Source of the DNA: Gammaproteobacteria bacterium
GTDB lineage: Bacteria; Pseudomonadota; Gammaproteobacteria; HK1
Length of the DNA: 64,000 bases
Reading direction: 5' to 3'
Assembly (NCBI GenBank): GCA_022824305.1
Contig: JAJEAD010000076.1
Coordinates: 248,001 to 312,000 of the forward strand
Shown: one piece after another, positions 36,054 through 44,787 of the stretch
How positions within the stretch are numbered: the first letter of the stretch is position 1
How the letters are laid out: each line of letters opens with the position of its first letter
Translations under genes and position numbers: made by a program
Notes under the pieces: model-generated
Told to the model about the DNA's origin: nothing
Databases searched by the model: none
The model's input: only the letters and a program-made list of their open reading frames with translations

Positions 36054-36818
36054 CTAAGGGATGGAATCGGGGGTTGCAAAACGCCTGCGGCGCAACGCTT
36101 CGAAGAGGCACACACCCGCCGCTACCGATACATTGAGGCTGCCCACCCGTCCCGGCATCGGGATGCTCACGATGGCATCGCAGCGCTCGGCGGTCAGGCG
36201 GCGCAGCCCGCCCTTCTCCCCTCCGAGCACGAACGCGACAGGGCCGTCGAGCGCGCACTCGAAGAGCGAGGTCGAAGCATCGGGGACGGCGCCCAGCACC
36301 CGGACTCCCCGGTCGCGGAGCTTCCGCAGCGCATCGGCGAGATTGCCGACCCGCACCACGGGAGTGCCCTCGCCCGCGCCGCTCGCCGCCTTGCGGGCGG
36401 CCGCGCCGAGCGGCGCGCTGCGCCGGCGCGGAACGAGCAGCGCGTCGGCCCCGGCCGCGGCCGCGCTGCGCAGGCAGGCGCCCAGGTTGCGGGGGTCCTG
36501 CACCTCGTCGAGCACGAGCATGAGAGTCTGCTCGTGAACCCGGTCCAGGAGCCCTTCGAAGTCCGGCGGCATGCTCTCCACCGCCCGGTAGCGGGCGACC
36601 ACGCCCTGGTGGGAAACCCTCCCTACCAGCCGCTCCAGGGTATGTTTCGGAACGCGGTGAAGGGCGCACCCCAGCGATTGCGCCCGCGAGGCGACGCGCC
36701 GGGCCTGCCCGGTCCCCCGCGAATCCGCGAGCCAGATCTCCAGAACGCCCGCGGGGTCGCGGTCGAGCACCGCGAGCACCGGGTGCATTCCGTAGAGCAG
36801 ATCGTCCCGGCGACTCAC
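36054..36818 (-). CDS. rlmB: 23S rRNA (guanosine-2'-O)-methyltransferase RlmB
   Basis: SpoU/TrmH-family enzyme modifying Gm2251 of 23S rRNA in E. coli. It is 254 residues from a GTG that overlaps the rnr stop (GTGA): VSRRDDLLYGMHPVLAVLDR. Motifs: LVLDEVQDPRNLGACLRSA (motif 1), FVLGGEKGGLRRL (motif 2) and SIPMPGRVGSLNVSVAAGVCLFEA (motif 3). An N-terminal L30e-like substrate-binding domain precedes. It is directly coupled to rnr, as in E. coli and Pseudomonas. Confidence 0.95.
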   Translation of the reverse strand: MSRRDDLLYGMHPVLAVLDRDPAGVLEIWLADSRGTGQARRVASRAQSLGCALHRVPKHTLERLVGRVSHQGVVARYRAVESMPPDFEGLLDRVHEQTLMLVLDEVQDPRNLGACLRSAAAAGADALLVPRRRSAPLGAAARKAASGAGEGTPVVRVGNLADALRKLRDRGVRVLGAVPDASTSLFECALDGPVAFVLGGEKGGLRRLTAERCDAIVSIPMPGRVGSLNVSVAAGVCLFEALRRRRFATPDSIP

Positions 36819-39034
36819 CGCCGACCCCTGCCCCGACGCCGGAAGCGGCCCGACCCCCGGCCTCCCCCCGATCCCGCCACCGGATGGAGCGGTTCGAGAT
36901 CGATCTTCCGCTCTCCGGGATCCACGCGGGAAACGACGACCTCGATCCGGTCTCCGAGTCTGAAGACCCGCCCGCTGCGTTCGCCGCGCATCTCGTGCCG
37001 TGCCGGATCGTGGTGAAAGTAGTCCGCGCCGAGAGAGCTCACGTGCACGAGCCCGTCCACGTGGAAGTCTTCGAGAGTGACGAAGAGGCCGAATCCGGTG
37101 ACTCCGCTCACTCGCCCGAAGTGGGCTTCCCCGACCCGGTCCTGCATGTAGCGGCACTTGAGCCGGAACTCCACCTCGCGCGTCGCCTCGTCGGCGCGCC
37201 GCTCGGTCATCGAGGTGTGCTCGCCCAGCGCGTGCATGTCGGCCGGCGCCGAAACGGCGGGCGCGCCGCCGCTCAGCACTTCCTTGATCGCGCGGTGCGC
37301 GGTCAGGTCGGGATAGCGCCGGATGGGCGACGTGAAGTGGGAGTAGGCGGCCAGCGCGAGACCGAAGTGACCACCGTTCACGGGGGTATAGAGCGCCTGC
37401 GCAAGAGAGCGCAGCACGACGGTGTGAATGAGGTCCGCGTCCGGGCGCGTCCGGCACTCCCCGACGAGGCGCGCGTAGTCCTGCGGCCGCGGTCTCTCTC
37501 CGCCCCCGAGACGGAGGCCCAGAGGCGCGAGAAAGGCGCGCAGCTCCCGCGCCTTTTCCGTCGTCGGCCCCTCGTGAACCCGGTAGAGGAAGCGCCGCTG
37601 GTGTCGGGAGAGAAACCTCGCCGCGGCCACGTTGGCGGCGATCATGCACTCCTCGATGAGGCGATGCGCGTCGTTGCGCTGACGCGCTTCCACCGCCACC
37701 ACCTCGCCGCTTTCGTCCATGCGGATCCGGACTTCGGGCGCATCGAGATCGAGGGCGCCGCGCCGCCGGCGGGCATGGAGGAGAAGCTCGAACACGGCGT
37801 GGAGATGGTGCAGATGCGCGAGCGGCCCTCCGGACCCGGCTCCGTCCCCGCGAGGCGGAGTGCCGAGGCGGGCGGCCACCTCCTCGTAGACGAGACGGGC
37901 ATGGGATCGCATCAGCGCCTCGCGGAATCGCGAGCGCAGGATCCGCCCTTCCCCGTCGATCCACATCTCGCACGCCACGCACAGGCGGTCTTCGTCCGGG
38001 CGCAGGGAGCACAGTCCGTTGGACAGCGCTTCGGGCAGCATCGGGAGGACGCGGCCGGGGAAGTACACCGACGTGCCGCGGCGGCGCGCCTCCGCGTCGA
38101 GCGCGCTCCCCGGTCGCACGTAGTGGGCGACGTCGGCGATCGCGACGATCAGGCGCCAGCCCTTTTCGGTGGGAGCGCAGTACACGGCGTCGTCGAAGTC
38201 TTTCGCGTCCTCGCCGTCGATGGTGACGAGCGGCAGCGCCCGCAGGTCCCACCGCCCCTCCTTGTCGCGTTCCGCCACGTCACCGCCGACTCGCGCGGCT
38301 TCCGTGCGAACCTCCTCGGGCCATTCCGCCGGCAACGCGTGGGCGCGTATCGCGACATCGATCTCCATGCCCGGCGCGGTGTGCTCGCCGAGCACTTCGC
38401 CGACTCTTCCGATCGGCGGAGAGTGGGCGGTGGGCGGATCCACGATGGTGGCCACCACCATCTGGCCGGAGCGCGCCCGCCCCTGCGAGCCCGCCGGCAC
38501 CAGGAGATCCTGCTGGAAGCGCGGATCGTCGGGCCGCACGAAGCCGATTCCGCTCTCGCGCCAGAAGCGCCCCACCACTTCCCGGCGGCCGCGTTCGAGG
38601 ACCTCCACCACCACCCCCTCCGGTCCGGCGCCCCGGGCCCGCGGGAAGGGCCGCACCAGCGCCCGATCGCCGTGCATGAGAGCCCGCATCTGCTTCGCGG
38701 CGAGGTAGATTCGCTCTCCTCCGTCGTCCGGGACGAGAAACCCGTGGCCATCGGGGTGTCCCCGGACGCTTCCCCGTGCGAGGTCCAACTTCGTCACCGG
38801 CGCGTAGTCCCCCTCCCGGCTGCGCATGACCTGCCCGTCGCGCTGCATGGCGAAGAGGCGGCGCGAGAGGGCACGAAGCTCATCGGGTTCGTCGAGCCCG
38901 AATACGGCCGCGATCGCGCCGAGGTCCATGGGCGCTCCGGTGTCCGCGAGCGTGCGCGCAAGAGCGTCCCGATCCGGCACCTCCCTCGCCCTGCCGGAGC
39001 CGCGGCGCGGACCGGTGAAACGACGCTTCTTCAA
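36815..39034 (-). CDS. rnr: Ribonuclease R, TTG start
   Basis: 3'-5' exoribonuclease able to degrade structured RNA. It is 739 residues from a TTG (LKKRRFTGPRRGSG) with GGAGAG about six bases upstream; the frame is open to 39139 but that part overlaps the tRNA promoter region. Domains in order: helix-turn-helix-like N-terminus, cold-shock domains, RNB catalytic domain with IDGEDAKDFDDAVY and HFTSPIRRYPDL, S1 domain (GRVSGVTGFGLFVTLEDF), and a basic Gly/Arg tail. It is coupled to rlmB by GTGA and divergent from tRNA-Leu. Confidence 0.95.
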   Translation of the reverse strand: MKKRRFTGPRRGSGRAREVPDRDALARTLADTGAPMDLGAIAAVFGLDEPDELRALSRRLFAMQRDGQVMRSREGDYAPVTKLDLARGSVRGHPDGHGFLVPDDGGERIYLAAKQMRALMHGDRALVRPFPRARGAGPEGVVVEVLERGRREVVGRFWRESGIGFVRPDDPRFQQDLLVPAGSQGRARSGQMVVATIVDPPTAHSPPIGRVGEVLGEHTAPGMEIDVAIRAHALPAEWPEEVRTEAARVGGDVAERDKEGRWDLRALPLVTIDGEDAKDFDDAVYCAPTEKGWRLIVAIADVAHYVRPGSALDAEARRRGTSVYFPGRVLPMLPEALSNGLCSLRPDEDRLCVACEMWIDGEGRILRSRFREALMRSHARLVYEEVAARLGTPPRGDGAGSGGPLAHLHHLHAVFELLLHARRRRGALDLDAPEVRIRMDESGEVVAVEARQRNDAHRLIEECMIAANVAAARFLSRHQRRFLYRVHEGPTTEKARELRAFLAPLGLRLGGGERPRPQDYARLVGECRTRPDADLIHTVVLRSLAQALYTPVNGGHFGLALAAYSHFTSPIRRYPDLTAHRAIKEVLSGGAPAVSAPADMHALGEHTSMTERRADEATREVEFRLKCRYMQDRVGEAHFGRVSGVTGFGLFVTLEDFHVDGLVHVSSLGADYFHHDPARHEMRGERSGRVFRLGDRIEVVVSRVDPGERKIDLEPLHPVAGSGGGRGSGRFRRRGRGRR

Positions 39035-39071
39035 TGTTGTCTCTCCATGTGCACCAGCAAGGGACCTTTCG

Positions 39072-39099
39072 TTGACACCCCATACCCCTATGATAGAGT
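39072..39099 (+). promoter_or_regulatory. Candidate promoter of tRNA-Leu
   Basis: TTGACA at 39072-39077, a 16-base spacer, and TAGAGT at 39094-39099 (four of six to consensus). It is placed about 40 bases before the tRNA. The -35 hexamer is perfect. Confidence 0.6.
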
Positions 39100-39141
39100 G
39101 CGCCGCCTGCCTCTCCCCGCGACTTCGCGGGAGGTCCACCG

Positions 39142-39228
39142 GCCGAGGTGGCGGAATTGGTAGACGCGCTAGCTTCAGGTGCTAGTGGGGGTAACCCCGT
39201 GGAGGTTCAAGTCCTCTCCTCGGCACCA
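39142..39228 (+). tRNA. tRNA-Leu (anticodon CAG)
   Basis: 87 bases including an encoded CCA end. Acceptor stem GCCGAGG/CCTCGGC; D-arm with AATTGGTAGAC; anticodon loop TTCAGGT on a GCTAGC/GCTAGT stem; a long variable arm (GGGGGTAACCCC region) typical of class II tRNAs; and T-loop GGTTCAAGTCC. It reads CUG codons. In Pseudomonas-type genomes a tRNA-Leu lies between purA and rnr; here it still adjoins rnr but purA is about 22 kb away. Confidence 0.95.
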
Positions 39229-39413
39229 GCCTTGCCTAGCCTCAATACCTCACCGCTTTCCTGCTGCGGCCGCCGAGCGGTCGGGGCGGGTGGTCGGGCC
39301 GGCATTCTCCGTTATCATCGATCGTCCACCTTCGCCGCCGCCGGCATGAGCGCGAACGAAGGCCGCAGGGGCCTCGCGGCGCCTCGCACGGGGTCCGGCT
39401 TCGGGAGACCGAC

Positions 39414-40643
39414 ATGACACGTGAACCGTCCCTCACGCTCCAGGAATTCGTCGACGAGGCGGCAATCTCGGCCCTCTCCCGTCCCGCTCTGGCGGACGCG
39501 CGGGGCCTGCCGGCCCGGGTGTACACGAGCGAGGGCTTCTTCGCGCTCGAGCAGCAGCGCCTCTTCCCGAGGACCTGGACCGGGGTCGCCTTCGACTCCG
39601 ACCTGCCCGAGCCCGGCGACGCCATTCCGACCTCGGTGGCGGGAGTGCCGATCATCATCCTGCGCGACGCCGCGGGCACGGTGCGCGCCTTCCACAACGT
39701 CTGCCGCCACCGCGCCACCATCGTGCTGACCGAACCCTGCCGCGGCCTGCGCCAGCTTCAGTGTCCCTATCACGCCTGGACCTACGGGCTCGACGGCGCG
39801 CTCGTCGCCACGCCCTTCTGGGACGGTACCGCGAAAGCGGAGAAGCAGCCGGTCGACGTGGAAGCGAACGGCCTGGTACCGGTGCGCACCGAGGTGTGGA
39901 ACCACGTGATATTCGTGAACCTCTCGGAGAACGCCGAGGCGCTCGAGGACTATCTCGGTCCGATGGCGGCGGAGTGCTCGCACCTCGACATGGAGGCGCT
40001 CGAGTGCGGCCACCGCGCGAGCTGGGAGTTCAAGGCGAACTGGAAGCTGGTGATGGACAACTGGGAGGTATATCACCACGTCTGGGTGCACGAAGGGATT
40101 TTCGACCGGATGTCGGACGAGGTCGATCTGGAGACGGGCGAGCCCTACACGGACATGGTCGCCGACGGCAATGTCATGGTTCTGCGGGCCAACGATCGCC
40201 GCCCGGAGAGGAAGCCGGATGCCGGCCGCGACGGAAGCGTGCTTCCTCCCCTGCCCACCCGCAACGGCGCCGGCCAGAAACACGGGGCCGCAAACGCGGT
40301 CCTGCCGAACACCACCCTGACCATGGGCCCGAGCGCCTACGTACCGGCAATCTACGTTCCGGTCGCTCCCGGAGTCACCCGGGCCGAGATGGCCTGGTAC
40401 TTCGCGCCCGGGGCGGGGAAAGGCGCGAAGCACGCCGAGGCCCGCGATGCCGCCATCGATCGCTGGCTCGGTCCGCGCCGCACCCTGAGCGACCGCCAGG
40501 GCATACGTGCGCAGGATCACCGCTGCATGGAGCTGCAGCAGGCGGCGCGCGCCTCTCCGGTGGCCGACGACGTCAAGTTCTCCCCGGTCTGGGAGGCGGA
40601 CGTGCGCTACTTCCAGACCTGGCTGGTCGATCGCCTGCGGTAG
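39414..40643 (+). CDS. Rieske non-heme iron oxygenase alpha subunit (1), Glu-bridged type
   Basis: A 409-residue oxygenase component. Rieske [2Fe-2S] ligands are C97-R-H99 and C117-P-Y-H120. The mononuclear iron site has D215-N-W-E218-V-Y-H221 and H226. The bridging position that is Asp in most family members is Glu, as in carnitine monooxygenase CntA and glycine-betaine demethylase GbcA, pointing to an N-methyl or quaternary amine substrate. It is the first gene of the island, 185 bases after tRNA-Leu; no ferredoxin reductase gene is found in the window. Its 3' end overlaps the opposing unknown gene by about 70 bases. Confidence 0.88.
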   Translation: MTREPSLTLQEFVDEAAISALSRPALADARGLPARVYTSEGFFALEQQRLFPRTWTGVAFDSDLPEPGDAIPTSVAGVPIIILRDAAGTVRAFHNVCRHRATIVLTEPCRGLRQLQCPYHAWTYGLDGALVATPFWDGTAKAEKQPVDVEANGLVPVRTEVWNHVIFVNLSENAEALEDYLGPMAAECSHLDMEALECGHRASWEFKANWKLVMDNWEVYHHVWVHEGIFDRMSDEVDLETGEPYTDMVADGNVMVLRANDRRPERKPDAGRDGSVLPPLPTRNGAGQKHGAANAVLPNTTLTMGPSAYVPAIYVPVAPGVTRAEMAWYFAPGAGKGAKHAEARDAAIDRWLGPRRTLSDRQGIRAQDHRCMELQQAARASPVADDVKFSPVWEADVRYFQTWLVDRLR

Positions 40644-41244
40644 GAGCGCCGGCGGCGCCGGTGCGGCGTGCATCGGGAGCGACGTAGGCCATCAGGTAGC
40701 AGGCGCTCAGCAGCCGGCGGGTGTCGTCGAAGCGGGGAGGGCGTTCACGCTCCCAGCGGCAGCGCTCCCCCGGTGGCTCGAGGAGGCCCGCCGCAAGGCT
40801 CGCTTCGGCCCCTTCGACCTGGCTGCGCAACTCGACCCGCAGGTTCTCCCGCCAGGTCTCGGCGTGGCGCTTCGCCAGGCGCAAGTGGAACAGGGAGCTG
40901 CGTGCTCGCGGCGCGGGCCGGATCTTCTCGATCCAGGCGGGCACCGAGCGCCACAGCGCTTGTGCGCGCTGCCGGCGGCCTTCGGCGAGCCGGAGGCGCC
41001 CGCGATGCTCCGCCGCGGCGGCGGCGTTGGCGAGACCGCAGGCGAAGCGCGGGTCGTCTCGCGACAGGAAGAGCAACGCCAGCCCATGGGCGAGCATCCA
41101 GCACCGGGCGGCGGCATCGAGGTCTCCCGCCATCTGCCGGCTCTTGGCGCGCGACTGCAGGCCTTCCCACCACAGCTCCGAACGCCGCCAGCCCGCGGCC
41201 CGGGCGGCGACGCCCTCGCGGCTCACCCTCACCGCCTCGCCCAC
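40573..41244 (-). CDS. Unknown 223-residue protein downstream of livF
   Basis: Not recognised. The sequence is helix-rich, with Ala/Arg/Leu-heavy stretches (GDLDAAARCWMLAHGLALLFL, LRLAEGRRQRAQALWRSV) and a conserved-looking segment FDDTRRLLSACYLMAYVAPDA near residue 180. After that the tail is Pro/Arg/Ser-rich and lies antisense to the end of Rieske gene 1, so the natural stop may have been lost. It starts at GTG 49 bases after livF in the same direction and may be part of the ABC transporter operon. The alpha-solenoid look is an impression only. Confidence 0.55.
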   Translation of the reverse strand: MGEAVRVSREGVAARAAGWRRSELWWEGLQSRAKSRQMAGDLDAAARCWMLAHGLALLFLSRDDPRFACGLANAAAAAEHRGRLRLAEGRRQRAQALWRSVPAWIEKIRPAPRARSSLFHLRLAKRHAETWRENLRVELRSQVEGAEASLAAGLLEPPGERCRWERERPPRFDDTRRLLSACYLMAYVAPDARRTGAAGAPTAGDRPARSGSSARPPPRPGRT

Positions 41245-41292
41245 CGCGGCGAAGCGCGGGCGCGCCCCTTCCTCCCCGCGGCCACTCCGTGC

Positions 41293-42000
41293 TCAGGCGC
41301 CCAGGTAGGCGCGCCGCACGTGATCGTCGCCATGCAGTTCGTCCGCGACCCCGGACAGGGCGACGGAGCCCGTCTCCAGCACGTAGGCGTAGTCCGCGAG
41401 CTCGAGCGCCATCTCCGCGTTCTGCTCGACGAGAAGGACCGGCACCCCGGTGCCGCTGATGTCCCGGATGATGCGAGCGATCTCCTCCACGATCACCGGC
41501 GCGAGCCCCATGGACGGCTCGTCGAGAAGCAGCATCCGGGGACGCAGCATGAGCGCGCGGCCGATCGCGAGCATCTGCTGCTCGCCCCCGGAGAGGGTGC
41601 GCGCGTACTGCCGGCGGCGCTCCGCGAGGCGCGGAAAACGCGAGTACACCGCTTCGAAGTCGCTGCGCACGGCGGACGCGTCCCGGCGCAGGAAGGCCCC
41701 CGTGCTCAGGTTCTCTTCCACCGTCAGATCCGGAAACACCCGCCGGCCTTCCGGCACGTGCCCGATTCCGAGGGCGGCGATCCGCTCCGGGGCGAGCCCC
41801 GAAATCCGCTCCCCCTCGAACACGATTTCTCCCTCGGCGAGGGGCACCAGACCGGAGATTGCGCGCAGGGCGGTGGTCTTGCCGGCGCCGTTCGCCCCGA
41901 TGATGGTAACGATGCCCCCGGCCGGCACTTCCATCGTGATGCGGTGCAGCGCGCGCACCATCTTGTAGGAGACACTCGCCGCGCGGACCTCAAGCAGCAT
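41293..42000 (-). CDS. livF: Branched-chain-type ABC transporter ATP-binding protein LivF
   Basis: One of two ATPases of a high-affinity HAAT-family importer. The 235-residue protein has Walker A GANGAGKTT, the LivF hallmark GIGHVPEGRRVFPDLTVEENL, signature LSGGEQQML and Walker B MLLLDEPSMGLAP. It starts with ATG inside the end of livG. The order is binding protein, livH, livM, livG, livF. The family transports branched-chain amino acids but also amides, urea and aromatic acids, so the substrate cannot be read from sequence. Confidence 0.92.
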   Translation of the reverse strand: MLLEVRAASVSYKMVRALHRITMEVPAGGIVTIIGANGAGKTTALRAISGLVPLAEGEIVFEGERISGLAPERIAALGIGHVPEGRRVFPDLTVEENLSTGAFLRRDASAVRSDFEAVYSRFPRLAERRRQYARTLSGGEQQMLAIGRALMLRPRMLLLDEPSMGLAPVIVEEIARIIRDISGTGVPVLLVEQNAEMALELADYAYVLETGSVALSGVADELHGDDHVRRAYLGA

Positions 42001-42787
42001 GGTGGGAGCTCCCGAGATAGGCCTCGACGACCTTGGGATCGCGGCGGATCTCCGCCGGTGAGCCCTCGGCGAGCAGGCGACCGAAGTTCATCACGCTGAT
42101 GGCGTCGCAGAGCCCCATGACCGCCTGCATGTCGTGCTCGACCAGCAGAATGGTGATTCCCCGCGCGCGCAACGCCGCGACCAGCTCCATCATCCTGCGG
42201 GTCTCCTCCGGGTTCATCCCGGCGAAGGGCTCGTCGAGCAGCATCATGTCGGGCTCGGCGGCAAGCGCCACCGCCATGCCGAGCGCCCGCTGCGCGCCAT
42301 AGGGCAGCTCCGCGGCGAGCGCGTCCCCGTAAGCCGCCAGTCCGAAGAAGGCGAGGATCTCCTCCACCCGCTCCCGATCCTCCGCCGCGCTCCAGGCCCC
42401 GCCCTGTCGAAGCGCGGTGAAGAGGTCACGGCGGTGCTGGAGATGGCGCCCGACCAGGACGTTGTCGCGCACCCGCATCTCGAGGAAGAGGGTGGAGTGC
42501 TGGAAGGTGCGCACCAGCCCCTCCGCCGCCACCCGGTGCATGGCGAGCCCGGTGACGTCCCTTGCCCGGTAGACGATGCGCCCGGAGCTGGGGGCGAAGA
42601 AGCCGCTGATGACGTTGAACGTGGTGGTCTTGCCCGCGCCGTTCGGCCCGATGAGGCCGCGGATCTCGCCCCGGCGGACGGAAAGGTCCAGGCCGTCGAC
42701 GGCGACGAGACCGCCGAAGCGCTTCACCAGCCCCTCCACGCGGAGGATCTCCTCTTCGCCTTCGTGGATATCCGGTGTGGGAGACAC
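41990..42787 (-). CDS. livG: Branched-chain-type ABC transporter ATP-binding protein LivG
   Basis: Second ATPase of the importer. The 265-residue protein starts at GTG. Walker A is GPNGAGKTT, LVRTFQHSTLFLEMRVRDNV is typical LivG, the signature is the family variant LPYGAQRALGMAVAL, and Walker B is MMLLDEPFAGMNP. It overlaps livF by 11 bases and follows livM by 30 bases. Confidence 0.92.
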   Translation of the reverse strand: MSPTPDIHEGEEEILRVEGLVKRFGGLVAVDGLDLSVRRGEIRGLIGPNGAGKTTTFNVISGFFAPSSGRIVYRARDVTGLAMHRVAAEGLVRTFQHSTLFLEMRVRDNVLVGRHLQHRRDLFTALRQGGAWSAAEDRERVEEILAFFGLAAYGDALAAELPYGAQRALGMAVALAAEPDMMLLDEPFAGMNPEETRRMMELVAALRARGITILLVEHDMQAVMGLCDAISVMNFGRLLAEGSPAEIRRDPKVVEAYLGSSHHAA

Positions 42788-42817
42788 TGCGCTTCGATCC
42801 GGTGAAGCGGGGCGGCT

Positions 42818-43804
42818 TCAGGCGCGGGCGGACCCGGGACGGCGGAGACGCAGGCGCGCGAGCCTTGGGACGACGCTCTCCAGTCCCCGGGGCAGAAACA
42901 TGACGAACGCGATCAGGATGGCGCCGTACACCAGGGGGCGGGCCTGCTCCAGCCCCATCTTGCGCAGCACCACCTCGTTCAGCACCGTCAGCATCACCAC
43001 CCCCAGGATCGGTCCGTAGAAGGTCGCGGTGCCGCCGACTATCGCCCAGGTGAGCACGTAGACCATCTCCTCGATGTTGAAGCGGGTCGGGTTGATCGCG
43101 CCGACGTAGTGCGCGAAGAGCGCGCCGGAGAGTCCGGCGAAGGCGGAGGCGACGACCAGCGCCAGGGTGCGGTAGCGACGCGTGTCGACACCGACGGAGG
43201 CGGCGAGACCGTCGTGCCAGTGCACGGCGTGGAAGGTGAGCCCGATGCTCGAGCGCTCCAGCCGCCAAAGCAGCCAGAGCGACAGGCTGACCACCGCGAG
43301 GCAGAAGTAGTAGTACGCCACCGGATTGAAGAAATCGACCTGCAGCACGCCCCACTCGATGTCGGCGATCTCCGGGATGCGCTTCAGCCCCTTCGGGCCT
43401 CCGAAGGGGTCGCGAAAGCGCTTCCAGAGCAGCCGGATGACCTCTCCCGCCGCAAAGGAGCCGATGAGGAAGTAGAAGCCCTTCATCCGGAACAGGGGAA
43501 AGCTGAGCACCCAGGCGACCGCCGCGCTCACCGCCGCGCCCGCCAGCATCGCGATCGGGACCGGGAATCCCAGCCGCTTGGCGGCGAGCGCGCTCGCGTA
43601 GGCGCCCACTCCCATCATCACCACGTGTCCGAGCGACCACTCTCCGGTAAGGGCCAGGAAGCGGTAGCTCATCACCAGGAGCACGTTGATGACGAGGAAG
43701 ACCAGGATCTCCTGCTGAGAGTAGGTCAGCAGGTGGGGGAGCGCCGCCAGCGCCACGACCAGAGAGAGGGCGAAGGCTGCGCCCAGGGTGCGCCGCTCAG
43801 CCAC
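42818..43804 (-). CDS. livM: Branched-chain-type ABC transporter permease LivM
   Basis: A 328-residue inner-membrane permease with about eight to ten membrane segments; WSLGHVVMMGVGAYASALAA and AFAGLSGALFAHYVGAINP are family hallmarks, and FVMFLPRGLESVV closes the domain. It starts at GTG overlapping the livH stop by 8 bases. Pairs with LivH to form the transmembrane pore. Confidence 0.92.
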   Translation of the reverse strand: MAERRTLGAAFALSLVVALAALPHLLTYSQQEILVFLVINVLLVMSYRFLALTGEWSLGHVVMMGVGAYASALAAKRLGFPVPIAMLAGAAVSAAVAWVLSFPLFRMKGFYFLIGSFAAGEVIRLLWKRFRDPFGGPKGLKRIPEIADIEWGVLQVDFFNPVAYYYFCLAVVSLSLWLLWRLERSSIGLTFHAVHWHDGLAASVGVDTRRYRTLALVVASAFAGLSGALFAHYVGAINPTRFNIEEMVYVLTWAIVGGTATFYGPILGVVMLTVLNEVVLRKMGLEQARPLVYGAILIAFVMFLPRGLESVVPRLARLRLRRPGSARA

Positions 43805-44666
43805 GGTCCCGGCTCCCGAAGAGCCCGGTGGGACGGACGATGAGCACCGCGAGCATGAGCAGGAGTCCGACGATGTCCGCGATCACGCCGTCCACGAAGG
43901 TAGTGACGAAGGTGTGCACGAAGGCATAGACGACCGCCGCGAGCACCGCGCCTTCCAGGCTTCCCACCCCGCCCACGATGATCACGATGAACGCGGCGAT
44001 GATGACCGAGTGGCCCATGTAGGGAAAGGTGCGCACCAGCGGCGCGGTGAGCGCCCCCGCGACGCCGGCGAGCGCGGCGCCGATCCCCACCGCGATCCGC
44101 GAGGCCTGCCCCATGGAGATACCCTGCAGGGCCGCCGCCTCCGGATCCTGGGCGCTCGCCCGCAGCGCGAATCCCCAGCGGGTGCGGTGGAGAAAGAGCC
44201 AGAGCGCACCGAGCAGCAGCACCGCGGCAAAGATGACGTTCAGCCGCTGGACGGGAATGCCCACGCCTTCTCGAAGCGTCAGCACCGCCTGGGACGGAGG
44301 CGGAATGTGCTCCATGCGCACGCCGAAGCCCAGCGTCGCGAGCGACTGGAGGATGAGCAGCAACCCGATGGAGACGACGAGGCCGCCGAGGGGATTGTCA
44401 CGCATCGGGCGGAACAGGGTGCGTTCGGTGGCGATGCCCACCAGCCCGACGAAGACGAGTCCGGCCGCGACCGAGAGCAGGAAGGGAAGCTCGAGGTCCG
44501 CGTAGAGGGCAACCACGCAGTAGGCCCCCAGCATGTAGAACTCTCCGTGGGCGAAGTTGATGATCCCCATCACCCCGAAGATGAGCACCAGCCCCACCGC
44601 GACCAGGGCCAGGTAGCTCGCCGCATACGTCGCGTTGACGATGGTCTGGAGCAGCAGCTCGGTCAT
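43797..44666 (-). CDS. livH: Branched-chain-type ABC transporter permease LivH
   Basis: A 289-residue permease. GVMGIINFAHGEFYMLGAY near the N-terminus and GGVGSLEGAVLAAVVYAF near the end are diagnostic of LivH, as is IVRPTGLFG at the C-terminus. It starts with ATG and is separated from the binding-protein gene by a terminator hairpin, so it is probably expressed at a lower level than that gene. Confidence 0.92.
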   Translation of the reverse strand: MTELLLQTIVNATYAASYLALVAVGLVLIFGVMGIINFAHGEFYMLGAYCVVALYADLELPFLLSVAAGLVFVGLVGIATERTLFRPMRDNPLGGLVVSIGLLLILQSLATLGFGVRMEHIPPPSQAVLTLREGVGIPVQRLNVIFAAVLLLGALWLFLHRTRWGFALRASAQDPEAAALQGISMGQASRIAVGIGAALAGVAGALTAPLVRTFPYMGHSVIIAAFIVIIVGGVGSLEGAVLAAVVYAFVHTFVTTFVDGVIADIVGLLLMLAVLIVRPTGLFGSRDRG

Positions 44667-44718
44667 CGCGCGATTCCTCGTCCCGCGTCAGCGGCGCGGG
44701 GCCTGTCGTGTCCCGGCA

Positions 44719-44760
44719 ACAAAAGCCCGCCCCCGGCACGGTGCCGCGCCGGGGGCGGGA
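44719..44760 (-). terminator. Intrinsic terminator/attenuator between binding protein and livH
   Basis: A 12-bp perfect stem (44726-44737 with 44748-44759) around a 10-base loop. On the transcribed minus strand it is followed by CTTTTGTTG. It lies 28 bases after the binding-protein stop and before livH, the usual way to make binding protein in excess over permease. Confidence 0.7.
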
Positions 44761-44787
44761 GTCTGGCGCTGACGACGATGCGCGCGC

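Noticed and set aside
39142..39228. Direct repeat of the tRNA-Leu 3' end at the other edge of the island (att site)
   Set aside because: No matching stretch was seen around 60.9-61.1 kb, and no integrase gene is present; integration at the tRNA remains only a hypothesis.
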